Shown here one piece after another: positions 28,687 to 35,201 of a stretch of DNA of 53,242 nt. The notes under the pieces are model-generated. The model searched no databases, was not told where the DNA came from, and saw nothing but the letters and a program-made list of their open reading frames with translations. This DNA is from Sulfurimonas hongkongensis (GTDB lineage: Bacteria > Campylobacterota > Campylobacteria > Campylobacterales > Sulfurimonadaceae). The stretch covers positions 1-53,242 of the forward strand of contig NZ_AUPZ01000014.1 in assembly GCF_000445475.1 (NCBI RefSeq), read 5' to 3'. Positions within the stretch are counted from its first letter, which is position 1. Every line of letters begins with the position of its first letter. The translations under genes were made by a program, and so were the position numbers.

Positions 28687-29148
28687 TTACTCAATTCCTC
28701 TTTGTATAATAACATCATTATCAATACCTGCAGAATATTTGTAAACAAGCATTCCTCCGCTTCTGCCTTGATAGAGTGAAACTGTTACTAAAGTTACTAT
28801 CAATACAAAAGAGATATTCTCATAAAGAGCTGAATTTTTGGAAATAGCAAACCACTTTACTACAGAAGTTGCAATTAAGATAGCTACAACAACAAAGCCG
28901 AATATTTTATGAGTATTTAAAGCACTTATCCCTTCTTGAACAATATTTTGATTTTCTATAATCTTTTCTACATCATTTATTCCGCTGATTATTGCAAGAA
29001 ATGATACCAACATTGCAAAACCTACAATTCGAAATGCTGCTTTGGAATAGGCTTTATCTTTTGTAACAAAATATGTAAATTGGGAAAACAAAGCGATAAG
29101 GGGTAAGGCCACTACGAAATGTACAAACGGCGGATGTAATATATTCAT
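28687..29148 (-). CDS. DUF2231 inner-membrane protein
   Basis: A 153-residue protein with four predicted membrane helices. The N-terminal HPPFVHFVVALPLIAL is the DUF2231 signature. The family is often linked to heme or redox proteins, but nothing here shows a substrate. It is the last chromosomal gene before the first integron array and is transcribed away from it. Bases 29149-29394 upstream are very AT-rich and hold nothing I can name. Confidence 0.8.
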   Translation of the reverse strand: MNILHPPFVHFVVALPLIALFSQFTYFVTKDKAYSKAAFRIVGFAMLVSFLAIISGINDVEKIIENQNIVQEGISALNTHKIFGFVVVAILIATSVVKWFAISKNSALYENISFVLIVTLVTVSLYQGRSGGMLVYKYSAGIDNDVIIQRGIE

Positions 29149-29394
29149 TTTTTTTCCTTTTCTTTAGAGAATAGAAAGATTATAGTATCAAGAAAATTAA
29201 TTCAATATTAATTACAGTTAATAACTAACACCAAAAAGCAAAACAGTCATAAAGTGCCTATTTAGCATAAATACAAGTAAATTAACCTTCACTTTTTTCA
29301 CTTATTAATTTAGAAGTAAGCCCTTAAAAATCAAGCTAATATTAAATAAGCTAAAATTATTTTTCTGTTAATATTTTTTGATTTGTATTCATAA

Positions 29395-29638
29395 CTCAAG
29401 TAACATCTTGTGTGTTATGCAAGAAATCTGCCAATTAACGCACATAATGTTCTTTTATTTGAATATACAGCATTTAATATACGCTCAAAGCTTAAGAGTA
29501 ATATACACTTTTCATAATCTTTATCAACAATATGATAATTTTAACTGTTTTCAGATTTTTAACACACAAAAAATATATAAGTTATTTATGTTAATTAAGA
29601 TTGTTTTACATATAATGTGTTTGATTAAATAGTTATCC
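29395..29638 (+). other. attI-like site of array 1 (no integrase adjacent)
   Basis: This gene-free stretch ends in AATGTGTTTGATTAAATAG followed by the core GTTATCC (29632-29638), where the first cassette joins. It contains TGTGTGTTA (29409), TTAACGCACA (29435) and TTAACACACA (29559). The same repeats occur beside the integrase at 45-46 kb with identical spacing: 26 bases between the first two starts, and 73 from the last one to the core. A TATAAT at 29611-29616 could be the -10 of a cassette promoter. An 84-codon frame here is taken to be spurious. Confidence 0.8.
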
Positions 29639-29783
29639 GCTCACTGCGTGACCGGATAACGGGGGCGCGGGTTGAACACCCACTGGTCATCTGTCGCACA
29701 GCGCCAGATAACAAGCGGATGCACAGAGCACCCAAATGAAAAATTGAAATTTTTAATTCGGGAGTCCGTGACCCGCGCCCCCG
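29633..29783 (+). mobile_element. integron mini-cassette without an ORF, copy 1
   Basis: A 151-bp cassette that is almost entirely attC (29655-29789). GATAACGGGGGCGCGGGT pairs perfectly with ACCCGCGCCCCCGTTAT, leaving only about 22 bases outside the attC. It is visibly richer in G and C than everything around it. An almost identical copy lies at 32853-33003. It carries no reading frame of note, so it may serve as a recombination or promoter element or be a passenger. Confidence 0.85.
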
Positions 29784-29906
29784 TTATATCTAAAAGTCCA
29801 ACCTATCTGGAAGTTTGAATATGCCTATTTTGAAAAAAGTTGGTAAATATTTAAAAAGGAGGATTTAAAGCTTAAGTTCAAAAAGATTAAATTTGTAAGT
29901 TTTTCT

Positions 29907-30002
29907 ATGGAATTAAGAACATGTGAAAGATGCGAAGAAAGTGTTCGCGAAACAGAAATTTGCGACACATGTTATTGTTGTACAGCTTGTTGTGCATGCT
30001 AA
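29907..30002 (+). CDS. 31-residue Cys-rich microprotein
   Basis: A tiny ORF with nine cysteines among 31 residues: CERC near the start, then a C-terminal cluster CDTCYCCTACCAC. The spacing suggests a zinc knuckle or metallothionein-like metal site. No good ribosome site lies directly before the ATG; AAGGAGGA is about 40 bases upstream and could serve a coupled start. It shares cassette 2 with another small Cys protein 24 bases downstream and a toxin-antitoxin pair. I do not recognise the family. Confidence 0.6.
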   Translation: MELRTCERCEESVRETEICDTCYCCTACCAC

Positions 30003-30026
30003 CTTTTAACGATTATAGGAGCTCTT

Positions 30027-30146
30027 ATGGCAGAAGAAACTTGTAAGCCTAAATGTGAAAAAACTGATGGCAGTCATGACTATAGATGCAATTGTGGAAA
30101 TGACAGAACACCAGCTCAAAAAGAAGGCGACAAGAAAAAAGGTTAA
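30027..30146 (+). CDS. 39-residue Cys/Lys-rich microprotein
   Basis: ATG with ribosome site ATAGGAG seven bases upstream. The product is hydrophilic, has four cysteines as CKPKC and CNC, one central His, and a lysine-rich tail. The good ribosome site and the Cys pattern favour a real gene. It lies 24 bases after the 31-residue Cys-rich gene, so the two are probably cotranscribed. Metal binding is plausible but not shown. Confidence 0.6.
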   Translation: MAEETCKPKCEKTDGSHDYRCNCGNDRTPAQKEGDKKKG

Positions 30147-30176
30147 TAATCGCACCTTTTCTCTTGTTCAGTTAAA

Positions 30177-30211
30177 ATCAAAACTTAAGTGAAGCTCACC
30201 TAAGTTTTGAT
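30177..30211 (+). terminator. strong hairpin between microproteins and toxin-antitoxin pair
   Basis: ATCAAAACTTA pairs perfectly with TAAGTTTTGAT. After one mismatch an inner GTGA-AGC-TCAC helix follows. It ends in TTTTGAT, so it can act as an intrinsic terminator for the microproteins. Its last bases merge with the TATAAT at 30211-30216 that probably drives the next pair. Confidence 0.6.
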
Positions 30212-30243
30212 ATAATATATACAAAATTAGAGAAGGATGGGTT

Positions 30244-30462
30244 ATGCAACTTCAATTAAGTGTAAATGATATTAAAGCATCTATTTTTTTAGAGCTATTA
30301 GAAGTTTTTAAAAAAGATAATATTGTAGAAAACTATACAATAGTTGATGGTTACAATGATTATGAAAAAGAGCTTTTAAATGATTTACAAAACCTACACT
30401 CATCTATCAAAGAAGATGGACATAAAACTAATAAGTTTATAGAAATTGATAATTTGAAATGA
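30244..30462 (+). CDS. antitoxin of a type II pair
   Basis: A 72-residue acidic protein (LSVNDIKASIFLELLEVFKK at the start) whose stop overlaps the start of the next gene (ATGA). Size, charge and arrangement are those of small antitoxins that precede RelE-like toxins. It has its own promoter-like TATAAT at 30211-30216 and ribosome site AAGGA. The fold is not recognised beyond that. Confidence 0.7.
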   Translation: MQLQLSVNDIKASIFLELLEVFKKDNIVENYTIVDGYNDYEKELLNDLQNLHSSIKEDGHKTNKFIEIDNLK

Positions 30463-30788
30463 AATTTCAAGTTGTAGAAAAATTACTTTATAAAAAAGCA
30501 TACAAAAAGCTTTCTAAGCAATACAAACATATAGACAATGACATTGATAACTTTTTAAACTCCATAAGTTCCAAAGAAGATTTAGGAACTGAATTAAAAT
30601 CAAATATTTTCAAAACAAGAATCAAAAATAGTGATAAAAACAAAGGCAAAAGTGCAGGATATAGACTTATTAGCTATCTTGCAATTGTAAATAATGAACT
30701 TCAACTACTATATATTTATGACAAAAGTAAGCTAGAAAATTTAACGGAAAAAGAGATTGATAATTTAATTCTTCAAAAAATTGACTAG
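30459..30788 (+). CDS. RelE/ParE-superfamily toxin
   Basis: 109 residues, with the basic N-terminal helix hairpin (KKAYKKLSKQYKHIDNDIDNF) and the later strands (KGKSAGYRLISYL, LLYIYDKSKL) of RelE/ParE-type toxins. Probably an mRNA interferase; the catalytic residues cannot be assigned confidently. It is translationally coupled to the antitoxin and is the last gene before the attC at 30794, an arrangement that can stabilise cassette arrays. Confidence 0.75.
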   Translation: MKFQVVEKLLYKKAYKKLSKQYKHIDNDIDNFLNSISSKEDLGTELKSNIFKTRIKNSDKNKGKSAGYRLISYLAIVNNELQLLYIYDKSKLENLTEKEIDNLILQKID

Positions 30789-30793
30789 TAAAG

Positions 30794-30861
30794 ATATAAC
30801 AAAACAGAGTAGCCAATAAATTACCTAGCGGCAATTTATTGGCTATCTTCAGTCGTTATCC
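30794..30861 (+). other. attC site (end of cassette 2)
   Basis: R-type boxes ATATAAC and GTTATCC flank a palindrome of AGCCAATAAATT and AATTTATTGGCT. The inner ACCTAGCGG loop recurs in the attC sites at 32791, 36514 and 48856, so these form one host-like family. Confidence 0.88.
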
Positions 30862-30897
30862 GCTCACTGCGTGACCGGATAACGGGGGCGCGGGTTG
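30855..30897 (+). repeat. truncated mini-cassette, copy 2
   Basis: Identical to the first 43 bases of the mini-cassette (to GCGCGGGTTG), then joined directly to TATCTAAAG, which resembles the beginning of cassette 2 (TATCTAAAAG). The break falls on an internal GTTG that itself resembles a recombination core. Confidence 0.8.
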
Positions 30898-30975
30898 TAT
30901 CTAAAGTCATCACCTCTAAAGTGATTTTAAATAAGACTATTTTTTTGTAGTCGAAAAATCATAAGGAGGATTTTC

Positions 30976-31282
30976 ATGTCAGAAAATCAAGTTGAAGAAA
31001 AAAAAGGCTGGAGCTGGTTAGGCTTCTTTTTTGCACTGCGTTTTGGTACATTTTTGGATTGCGCTTGACAGTAACCTAAAAATAGGAATTATTATAGCTG
31101 TGATTGGCGGAATAATGCCATTGTTTTCAATATTTACTGGGATTTATGGAGGTATGAAAGCAAAAAAAGAATTACCAATTGGTGAACAAGAGTTTAAATG
31201 GGCAAATGTTGGTATTACAGTCGTAATAATTATCGTAGTATCTATTATTTCTCAAATGATAATAGCATCATTAAAAGGTTAG
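30976..31282 (+). pseudogene. small two-helix membrane protein, frameshifted
   Basis: Starts at ATG 30976 with a strong AAGGAGG. It reads MSENQVEEKKGWSWLGFFF and reaches a TGA in that frame. The downstream frame from 31031 continues a sensible protein with two membrane helices (IGIIIAVIGGIMPLFSIF and VGITVVIIIVVSIIS). The frames switch at the run TTCTTTTTT (31024-31032); one T fewer would restore a roughly 100-residue protein. It may be a real break, a slippage-prone tract or an assembly error. The lipoprotein starts five bases after its stop. Confidence 0.65.
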
Positions 31283-31286
31283 AATC

Positions 31287-31712
31287 ATGAAAAAATTAAA
31301 CTTTTTAGCTATTGGAGTATTCTTGTCTCTGATAATCACAGGTTGCTCCGAAACAAATGTTACTGATGAACAAGCAGGAAAACTTCCAGTTTGTGTTGAA
31401 ACTAGTGATAATATATATACTATGTCTCAAGGTGCCATAAGTGAAGTTGGGGATTATTACAATCAACTTCTTGGAAAAGGAACCTATGAAATGTATCCAA
31501 GAACAGGTGGAAAACAATTAATTTTTAAAGTTAATAATGAAACTATTTTAATGGATACTAATTATCAAGAGCTTGAAAAAGGTGCTTGTATGGAAATAGT
31601 CCATGTTGTAGTAAAGGATAAAAATGGCAAAAAAGAGTTAGAGGCAGATTCCTCAAATTCAACAGACTATAGAACTCTGACAAAAGTTGCAGAATATGTT
31701 TTTAAATTTTAA
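31287..31712 (+). CDS. cassette-encoded lipoprotein
   Basis: 141 residues with a lipoprotein signal peptide: MKKLNFLAIGVFLSLIITGC, with the lipobox LIITGC and Cys20 as the acylated residue. The mature part is a hydrophilic domain with two further Cys residues (LPVCVET and KGACMEI) that could form a disulfide. No family recognised. It follows the frameshifted membrane protein by five bases and is presumably in its operon. Confidence 0.75.
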   Translation: MKKLNFLAIGVFLSLIITGCSETNVTDEQAGKLPVCVETSDNIYTMSQGAISEVGDYYNQLLGKGTYEMYPRTGGKQLIFKVNNETILMDTNYQELEKGACMEIVHVVVKDKNGKKELEADSSNSTDYRTLTKVAEYVFKF

Positions 31713-31717
31713 CAACC

Positions 31718-31741
31718 CATGCTATCTTTACCGATAGCATG
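31718..31741 (+). terminator. hairpin after the lipoprotein gene
   Basis: CATGCTATC and GATAGCATG pair perfectly around TTTACC. No U-run follows, so termination would be weak. Because TTTTAAC precedes it, it could instead be a decayed attC that has lost its GTTA box. Confidence 0.5.
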
Positions 31742-31761
31742 AATTAATAGGAGTAAATATA

Positions 31762-32190
31762 ATGAGTAGGACAATAATTTTACAAGGAACCGCAAATTCA
31801 GGAAAAACAACAACTTTAAGAAAATTAGGAAAACTTTTAATAACAAAATATAAAAAATTTGAATTCTTACAAGGAACCTTAGAAGACTATGATTTTATTA
31901 TTAAAATTGAAGTTAACAATAAAACCATAGTCATAGTTAGTATGGGAGATAATGCTGATTTAAAAAATAAGTTAGACTTAGTCTATGACAAATACGATAC
32001 AATAGATTTACTTTACGGTGCTTCAAGAACAAAAGGTGAAACTGTAAAAATTCATAAGAATAAAGCAAAAGAAAATAATGCAAATATTATTTGGACTTCA
32101 ACATATAGAAACAAAAAAGACTCTAATAAGTTAAATATCTTAAAAGCAGAAGAGTTATATGAATTGGCATATAAATTAAAATTGATATAA
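31762..32190 (+). CDS. small P-loop NTPase
   Basis: 142 residues. The Walker A motif GTANSGKTTTL lies at residues 9-19, and a hydrophobic strand TIVIVSMGD (about 53-61) resembles Walker B. The rest looks like a compact single-domain kinase or ATPase; an Arg-rich stretch (TSTYRNKKDS) near the C-terminus may be a lid. It has a clear ribosome site (AATAGGAG). Function unknown; it lies between a lipoprotein and a toxin-antitoxin pair in the same cassette. Confidence 0.75.
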   Translation: MSRTIILQGTANSGKTTTLRKLGKLLITKYKKFEFLQGTLEDYDFIIKIEVNNKTIVIVSMGDNADLKNKLDLVYDKYDTIDLLYGASRTKGETVKIHKNKAKENNANIIWTSTYRNKKDSNKLNILKAEELYELAYKLKLI

Positions 32191-32258
32191 AAACAAGAGT
32201 AAACAACTCAATCTATTTTTATTTTAGTTCTGTTATAATGAGAAAAATAGGATTTTTT

Positions 32259-32504
32259 ATGCAAACATTAACAGTAAATATAGAAGATAATTTTGTACAA
32301 GATTTTTTAGCAATAATTGAGCATTATAAAGATAAAGTGCAAGTAACAAAAGATAAAAACTTAGAATATGATCCATTTTTCTATGAAAGAAAAAAACAAC
32401 TTCTACAAGATATTGATGATATTGACAATGGCAAAGTTAAAATGATTAGCAATGAAGATTTTTGGGATGATATAGATAACTTTACTCAATCATTACAAAA
32501 ATGA
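32259..32504 (+). CDS. antitoxin of a type II pair
   Basis: 81 residues starting MQTLTVNIEDNF. A longer frame begins at 32238, but that ATG lies inside the TATAAT promoter element at 32234-32239, so the ATG at 32259 with AGGA upstream is preferred. The acidic C-terminus (DDIDNGKVKMISNEDFWDDI) is typical of antitoxins paired with ParE toxins. Its stop overlaps the toxin start (ATGA). Confidence 0.78.
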   Translation: MQTLTVNIEDNFVQDFLAIIEHYKDKVQVTKDKNLEYDPFFYERKKQLLQDIDDIDNGKVKMISNEDFWDDIDNFTQSLQK

Positions 32505-32788
32505 AAATCATTCACAAGCCAACTTTTTCACAACAATTAAAACAAATAATAGAGTACATTGCACAAGATAAACCTAGTGCAAGTATGAATTTTAAAAATA
32601 AGCTAAAAGAAAATATAAACCTCATTCCAAATAATCCATATCAATATGAACAATCACAATATTTTGATAATAAAAATATTAGAAATATGACATTTAAAAA
32701 ATATACGATAGTTTACAGGGTAAGACCTATAAAACAAGAGATAGAAATTTTAAGAATTTTTAAACAAAACAAGCCACCACAGCAATAA
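32501..32788 (+). CDS. ParE/RelE-type toxin
   Basis: 95 residues with the typical ParE layout: FSQQLKQIIEYIAQDKPSAS helix, then IPNNPYQYEQSQYFD, IRNMTFKKYTIVYRV and a C-terminal IEILRIFKQNK strand. The target could be gyrase (ParE) or the ribosome (RelE). It is the last gene of cassette 3, immediately before the attC at 32791. Confidence 0.85.
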   Translation: MKIIHKPTFSQQLKQIIEYIAQDKPSASMNFKNKLKENINLIPNNPYQYEQSQYFDNKNIRNMTFKKYTIVYRVRPIKQEIEILRIFKQNKPPQQ

Positions 32789-32790
32789 AG

Positions 32791-32858
32791 ATACAACAAA
32801 ACATAGTAGCCAATAAATTACCTAGCGGAAATTTATTGGCTATATTCAACCGTTATCC
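32791..32858 (+). other. attC site (end of cassette 3)
   Basis: ATACAAC and GTTATCC boxes flank AGCCAATAAATT and AATTTATTGGCT arms with the ACCTAGCGG loop. It is nearly the same as the site at 30794, and it joins the second full mini-cassette. Confidence 0.88.
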
Positions 32859-33003
32859 GCTCACTGCGTGACCGGATAACGGGGGCGCGGGTTGAACACC
32901 CGCTAGTCATCTGTCGCACAGCGCCAGATAACAAGCGGATGCACAGAGCACCCAAATGAAAAATTAAAATTTTTAATTCGGGAGTCAGTGACCCGCGCCC
33001 CCG
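32853..33003 (+). mobile_element. integron mini-cassette without an ORF, copy 3
   Basis: 151 bp, almost base for base the cassette at 29633-29783, with attC at 32875-33009. The few differences (for example GCTAG for ACTGG, and GTCAG for GTCCG) show the copies are separate and recently related. It is followed by GTTATGC, where the ABM-methyltransferase cassette begins. Confidence 0.85.
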
Positions 33004-33030
33004 TTATGCACAAAAAAAAACTATTAAATA

Positions 33031-33912
33031 ATGACAAATATAATTGATACACCAAAACCACCATATTATGCAGTTATATTTACATCAAAAAAGATTGATG
33101 AAGATAAAAGTTATAGTAAAATGTCAGATAGAATGGTAAAGTTAGTATCTCAACAAAATGGATTCTTAGGATTTGATTCAGCAAGAGAAGAACTAGGAAT
33201 TACAGTTTCGTATTGGAAAGATGAAAAATCTATTTTAAATTGGAAATCAAATTTAGAACATCAAGAAGCACAAAAATTAGGTAAAGAACTTTGGTATAAA
33301 CAATATAAAATATTAGGTTGTGGAGATGGTCCATCAAGTTTTAATTTTGAAGTTTTAAAACTAAATGGGAATGTTACATCAATTGACCCAATTTATCAAT
33401 TTACAAAAAATGAAATACAAATAAGAATAGATGAAACATCATCAGTTGTTAGTGAAGAACTAAAGCAAAATCAAAATGATTATGTTTGGGAAAATATTAA
33501 ATCAGTTGATGAACTAATTGATATTAGATTAACAGCTATGAGTGACTTTATCAAAGATTATGAAAATGGAAAAGAAGAAAAAAGGTATATTTACAATGAA
33601 CTACCAAAACTATCATTTAAAGATGATAGTTTTGATTTAGTATTAAGTTCACATTTTTTATTTTTATACAGTGAACATTTTGATTTACAATTTCATGTTG
33701 ATTCAATATTAGAGATGTGTAGAGTATCAAAAAAAGAAGTTAAAATATTTCCACTTCTTGATTTAAAAAATAAAAAGTCACAATATTTAGAACCAATTCT
33801 AGAAATACTGAAAGAAAAAAGTTTTGAAACGAAAATAATTAAAACAAATTATGAGTTTCAAAAAGGAGCAAACGAGTTGTTAAGCATTAAGGCGCATAAC
33901 AAGTTCTCGTAG
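33031..33912 (+). CDS. ABM monooxygenase-like domain fused to a SAM methyltransferase
   Basis: 293 residues in two unrelated parts. Residues 10-93 match the antibiotic-biosynthesis-monooxygenase (ABM) fold (AVIFTSKK, FLGFDSAREELGITVSYW, HQEAQKLGKELWYKQYK). From residue 95 comes a class I methyltransferase motif (LGCGDGPSSFN, then SIDPIYQF) and SFDLVLSSHFLFLYS. The methyltransferase lacks its usual first helices and the ABM part lacks its usual tail, so the junction looks like an in-frame deletion fusion. The stop lies inside the following attC, and no clear ribosome site precedes the ATG. It may be nonfunctional. Confidence 0.7.
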   Translation: MTNIIDTPKPPYYAVIFTSKKIDEDKSYSKMSDRMVKLVSQQNGFLGFDSAREELGITVSYWKDEKSILNWKSNLEHQEAQKLGKELWYKQYKILGCGDGPSSFNFEVLKLNGNVTSIDPIYQFTKNEIQIRIDETSSVVSEELKQNQNDYVWENIKSVDELIDIRLTAMSDFIKDYENGKEEKRYIYNELPKLSFKDDSFDLVLSSHFLFLYSEHFDLQFHVDSILEMCRVSKKEVKIFPLLDLKNKKSQYLEPILEILKEKSFETKIIKTNYEFQKGANELLSIKAHNKFS

Positions 33913-33946
33913 AGAAATAGTTGACCCTGCAGGTTCAACGTTATAA
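33894..33946 (+). other. shortened attC site (end of cassette 5)
   Basis: GCATAAC and GTTATAA boxes with AGAGAAATAGTTGACC on the left arm but only GGTTCAAC on the right. Compared with the attC at 53142, which has both arms, about 15 bases of the right arm are missing. Confidence 0.6.
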
Positions 33947-33975
33947 ACCATTAATAAGGTAGGAATCTGAAGGTA

Positions 33976-34127
33976 ATGGAATTAGAAACAAGTCGAATTA
34001 TATTGCGACAATGGAGGGAGCAAGATTTACCAGTTTTCGCGGAACTAAATTCAGATCCTGATGTAATGAAATTTTTTCCTAAATTGTAAGCCGAGAAGAA
34101 AGCAATGGAATGGCACAAAAAGGCGGC
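33976..34127 (+). pseudogene. broken GNAT acetyltransferase fragment
   Basis: The ATG after GAAGGT opens a typical GNAT N-terminus (ETSRIILRQWREQDLPVF, then LNSDPDVMKFFPKL) that stops at TAA. Losing one base explains it: in the next frame the text continues LSREESNGMAQK, the normal sequel. The rest of the gene is absent. The fragment ends at GGCGGC-GTTATC (34128), which looks like a cassette junction with no attC left. Confidence 0.75.
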
Positions 34128-34182
34128 GTTATCTTTCTAATTCTCTACTAATAATAATTTAGATAAAATTATTCAAATTTAT

Positions 34183-34320
34183 TTCTCAGGGCAAGGTGAA
34201 ATTCCTTACTGGTGGTAACTATTTCAAAATAGAAGTCCACGAGCGCTTTATTTTATAAAGGTCAGCAGATTTGGTGTAAATCCAAAACCAACAGTTAAAG
34301 TCTGGATGGAAGAGAAAATA
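34183..34320 (+). promoter_or_regulatory. FMN riboswitch (RFN element) of ribB
   Basis: Shows the conserved RFN blocks in order: TCAGGGCAAGGTGAAATTCC, ACTGGTGGTAA, AGTCCACGAGCG, GGTCAGCAGATTTGGTG, and TCTGGATGGAAGAGAA. A -10-like TAAAAT lies just upstream. It controls the ribB gene that starts 95 bases further on. In the spacer, CCCTGATTC near 34373 resembles leaders of gammaproteobacterial ribB genes (from memory). Confidence 0.95.
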
Positions 34321-34414
34321 ATATATCTTTTTATTGTTAAATGATTAGGATAGTATTGCTTTTAGCATTAGCCCTGATTCAATAAGTTTTACTTAAATTA
34401 AAGGTATAACTAAA

Positions 34415-35032
34415 ATGAATCAAAAAATGATGAATGGCGATTTTAAATCGAGAGTAAATGGTGCGCTTCAAACTTTAAAAGAAGGTAAAGGCGTAATTGT
34501 TGTAGATGATTATAATAGAGAAAATGAAGCAGATATAATTTTTTCTGCGCAAAATTTAACAAAAGAACAAATGGCACTTTTAATAAGAGAGTGTAGCGGG
34601 ATAGTTTGTTTATGTTTAACTAAACAAAAAGTTGATGAACTTCAACTTCCAATGATGGTTCAGGATAACAACTCAAAATTTCAAACACCGTTTACTGTTT
34701 CAATAGAATCAAAAGATAATGTTACAACAGGTGTGTCAGCCCAAGATAGAGTTACAACAATTAAGTCTGCTATTTCTAGCGATGGAGCATTTAAAATTGT
34801 CTCTCCCGGACATATTTTTCCATTAAGGGCGAATGAAAACGGTGTCTTAGGTCGAGCCGGTCATACTGAAGCTAGTGTTGATTTGATGAAGTTAGCAAAG
34901 TTAGAACCTTTTGCAGTTTTATGTGAGATAACAAATCACGACGGAACAATGGCAAAAGAAGACGATATTAAACAATTTTCTGAAAAATACGCTATGCCTA
35001 TTATTAGTGTAGAAGATATAATTAACTATTGA
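34415..35032 (+). CDS. ribB: 3,4-dihydroxy-2-butanone-4-phosphate synthase
   Basis: Converts ribulose-5-phosphate to the four-carbon precursor of riboflavin. The 205-residue monofunctional RibB has DDYNRENEADI (acidic metal loop), IRECSGIVCLC, GVSAQDRVTTIK and GHTEASVDLMKLA, all diagnostic. There is no GTP cyclohydrolase domain. It is carried in an integron cassette together with its own promoter region and FMN riboswitch, so it is expressed without a cassette promoter. A chromosomal riboflavin gene set presumably exists elsewhere, which would make this a second, regulated copy. Confidence 0.95.
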   Translation: MNQKMMNGDFKSRVNGALQTLKEGKGVIVVDDYNRENEADIIFSAQNLTKEQMALLIRECSGIVCLCLTKQKVDELQLPMMVQDNNSKFQTPFTVSIESKDNVTTGVSAQDRVTTIKSAISSDGAFKIVSPGHIFPLRANENGVLGRAGHTEASVDLMKLAKLEPFAVLCEITNHDGTMAKEDDIKQFSEKYAMPIISVEDIINY

Positions 35033-35034
35033 AA

Positions 35035-35106
35035 AGATAATAAAACTTCATAGTCAATAAATGTTCTAATGGTTATTTATTGGCTAGTGTGATTATTTAG
35101 TTATTT
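35035..35106 (+). other. attC site after ribB (degenerate)
   Basis: AGTCAATAAAT and ATTTATTGGCT form the arms. The left box is degenerate (AATAAAAC) and the right box is GTTATTT at 35100. It is related to the AGCCAATAAATT family but has drifted. Confidence 0.7.
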
Positions 35107-35174
35107 AACAGTCTTATAGGAGCCAATATTTAACCCTAGTGCGGGTCAAATATTGCTCTCCTTAAAAGTTATGT
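35101..35174 (+). mobile_element. cassette consisting only of an attC site
   Basis: Between the cores GTTATTT (35100) and GTTATGT (35168) there are only 68 bases, and they form one attC: ATTTAAC, AGGAGCCAATATTTAACCC, GGGTCAAATATTGCTCTCC, GTTATGT. No gene fits. Probably an excision product that lost its cargo. Confidence 0.75.
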
Positions 35175-35201
35175 TCAGTCAAATTAAATTAAAGGATATC
35201 T

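Noticed and set aside
29378-29632. 84-codon plus-strand ORF inside the attI-like site
   Set aside because: Lies across the conserved recombination repeats, has no ribosome site, and does not look like a protein.
29632-29660. Resemblance of GTTATCCGCTCAC and GCGGATAAC to the lac operator
   Set aside because: There is no LacI-type gene. The sequence is fully explained as core boxes and hairpin of the integron unit, and it recurs only at cassette junctions.
29821-29868. 15-residue basic peptide ORF at the start of cassette 2
   Set aside because: Too short, no ribosome site and no recognisable pattern; the AAGGAGG at its end more likely serves downstream genes.
32238-32504. Longer antitoxin starting at 32238
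   Set aside because: The ATG overlaps the TATAAT promoter element and has no ribosome site; the ATG at 32259 has both spacing and AGGA.
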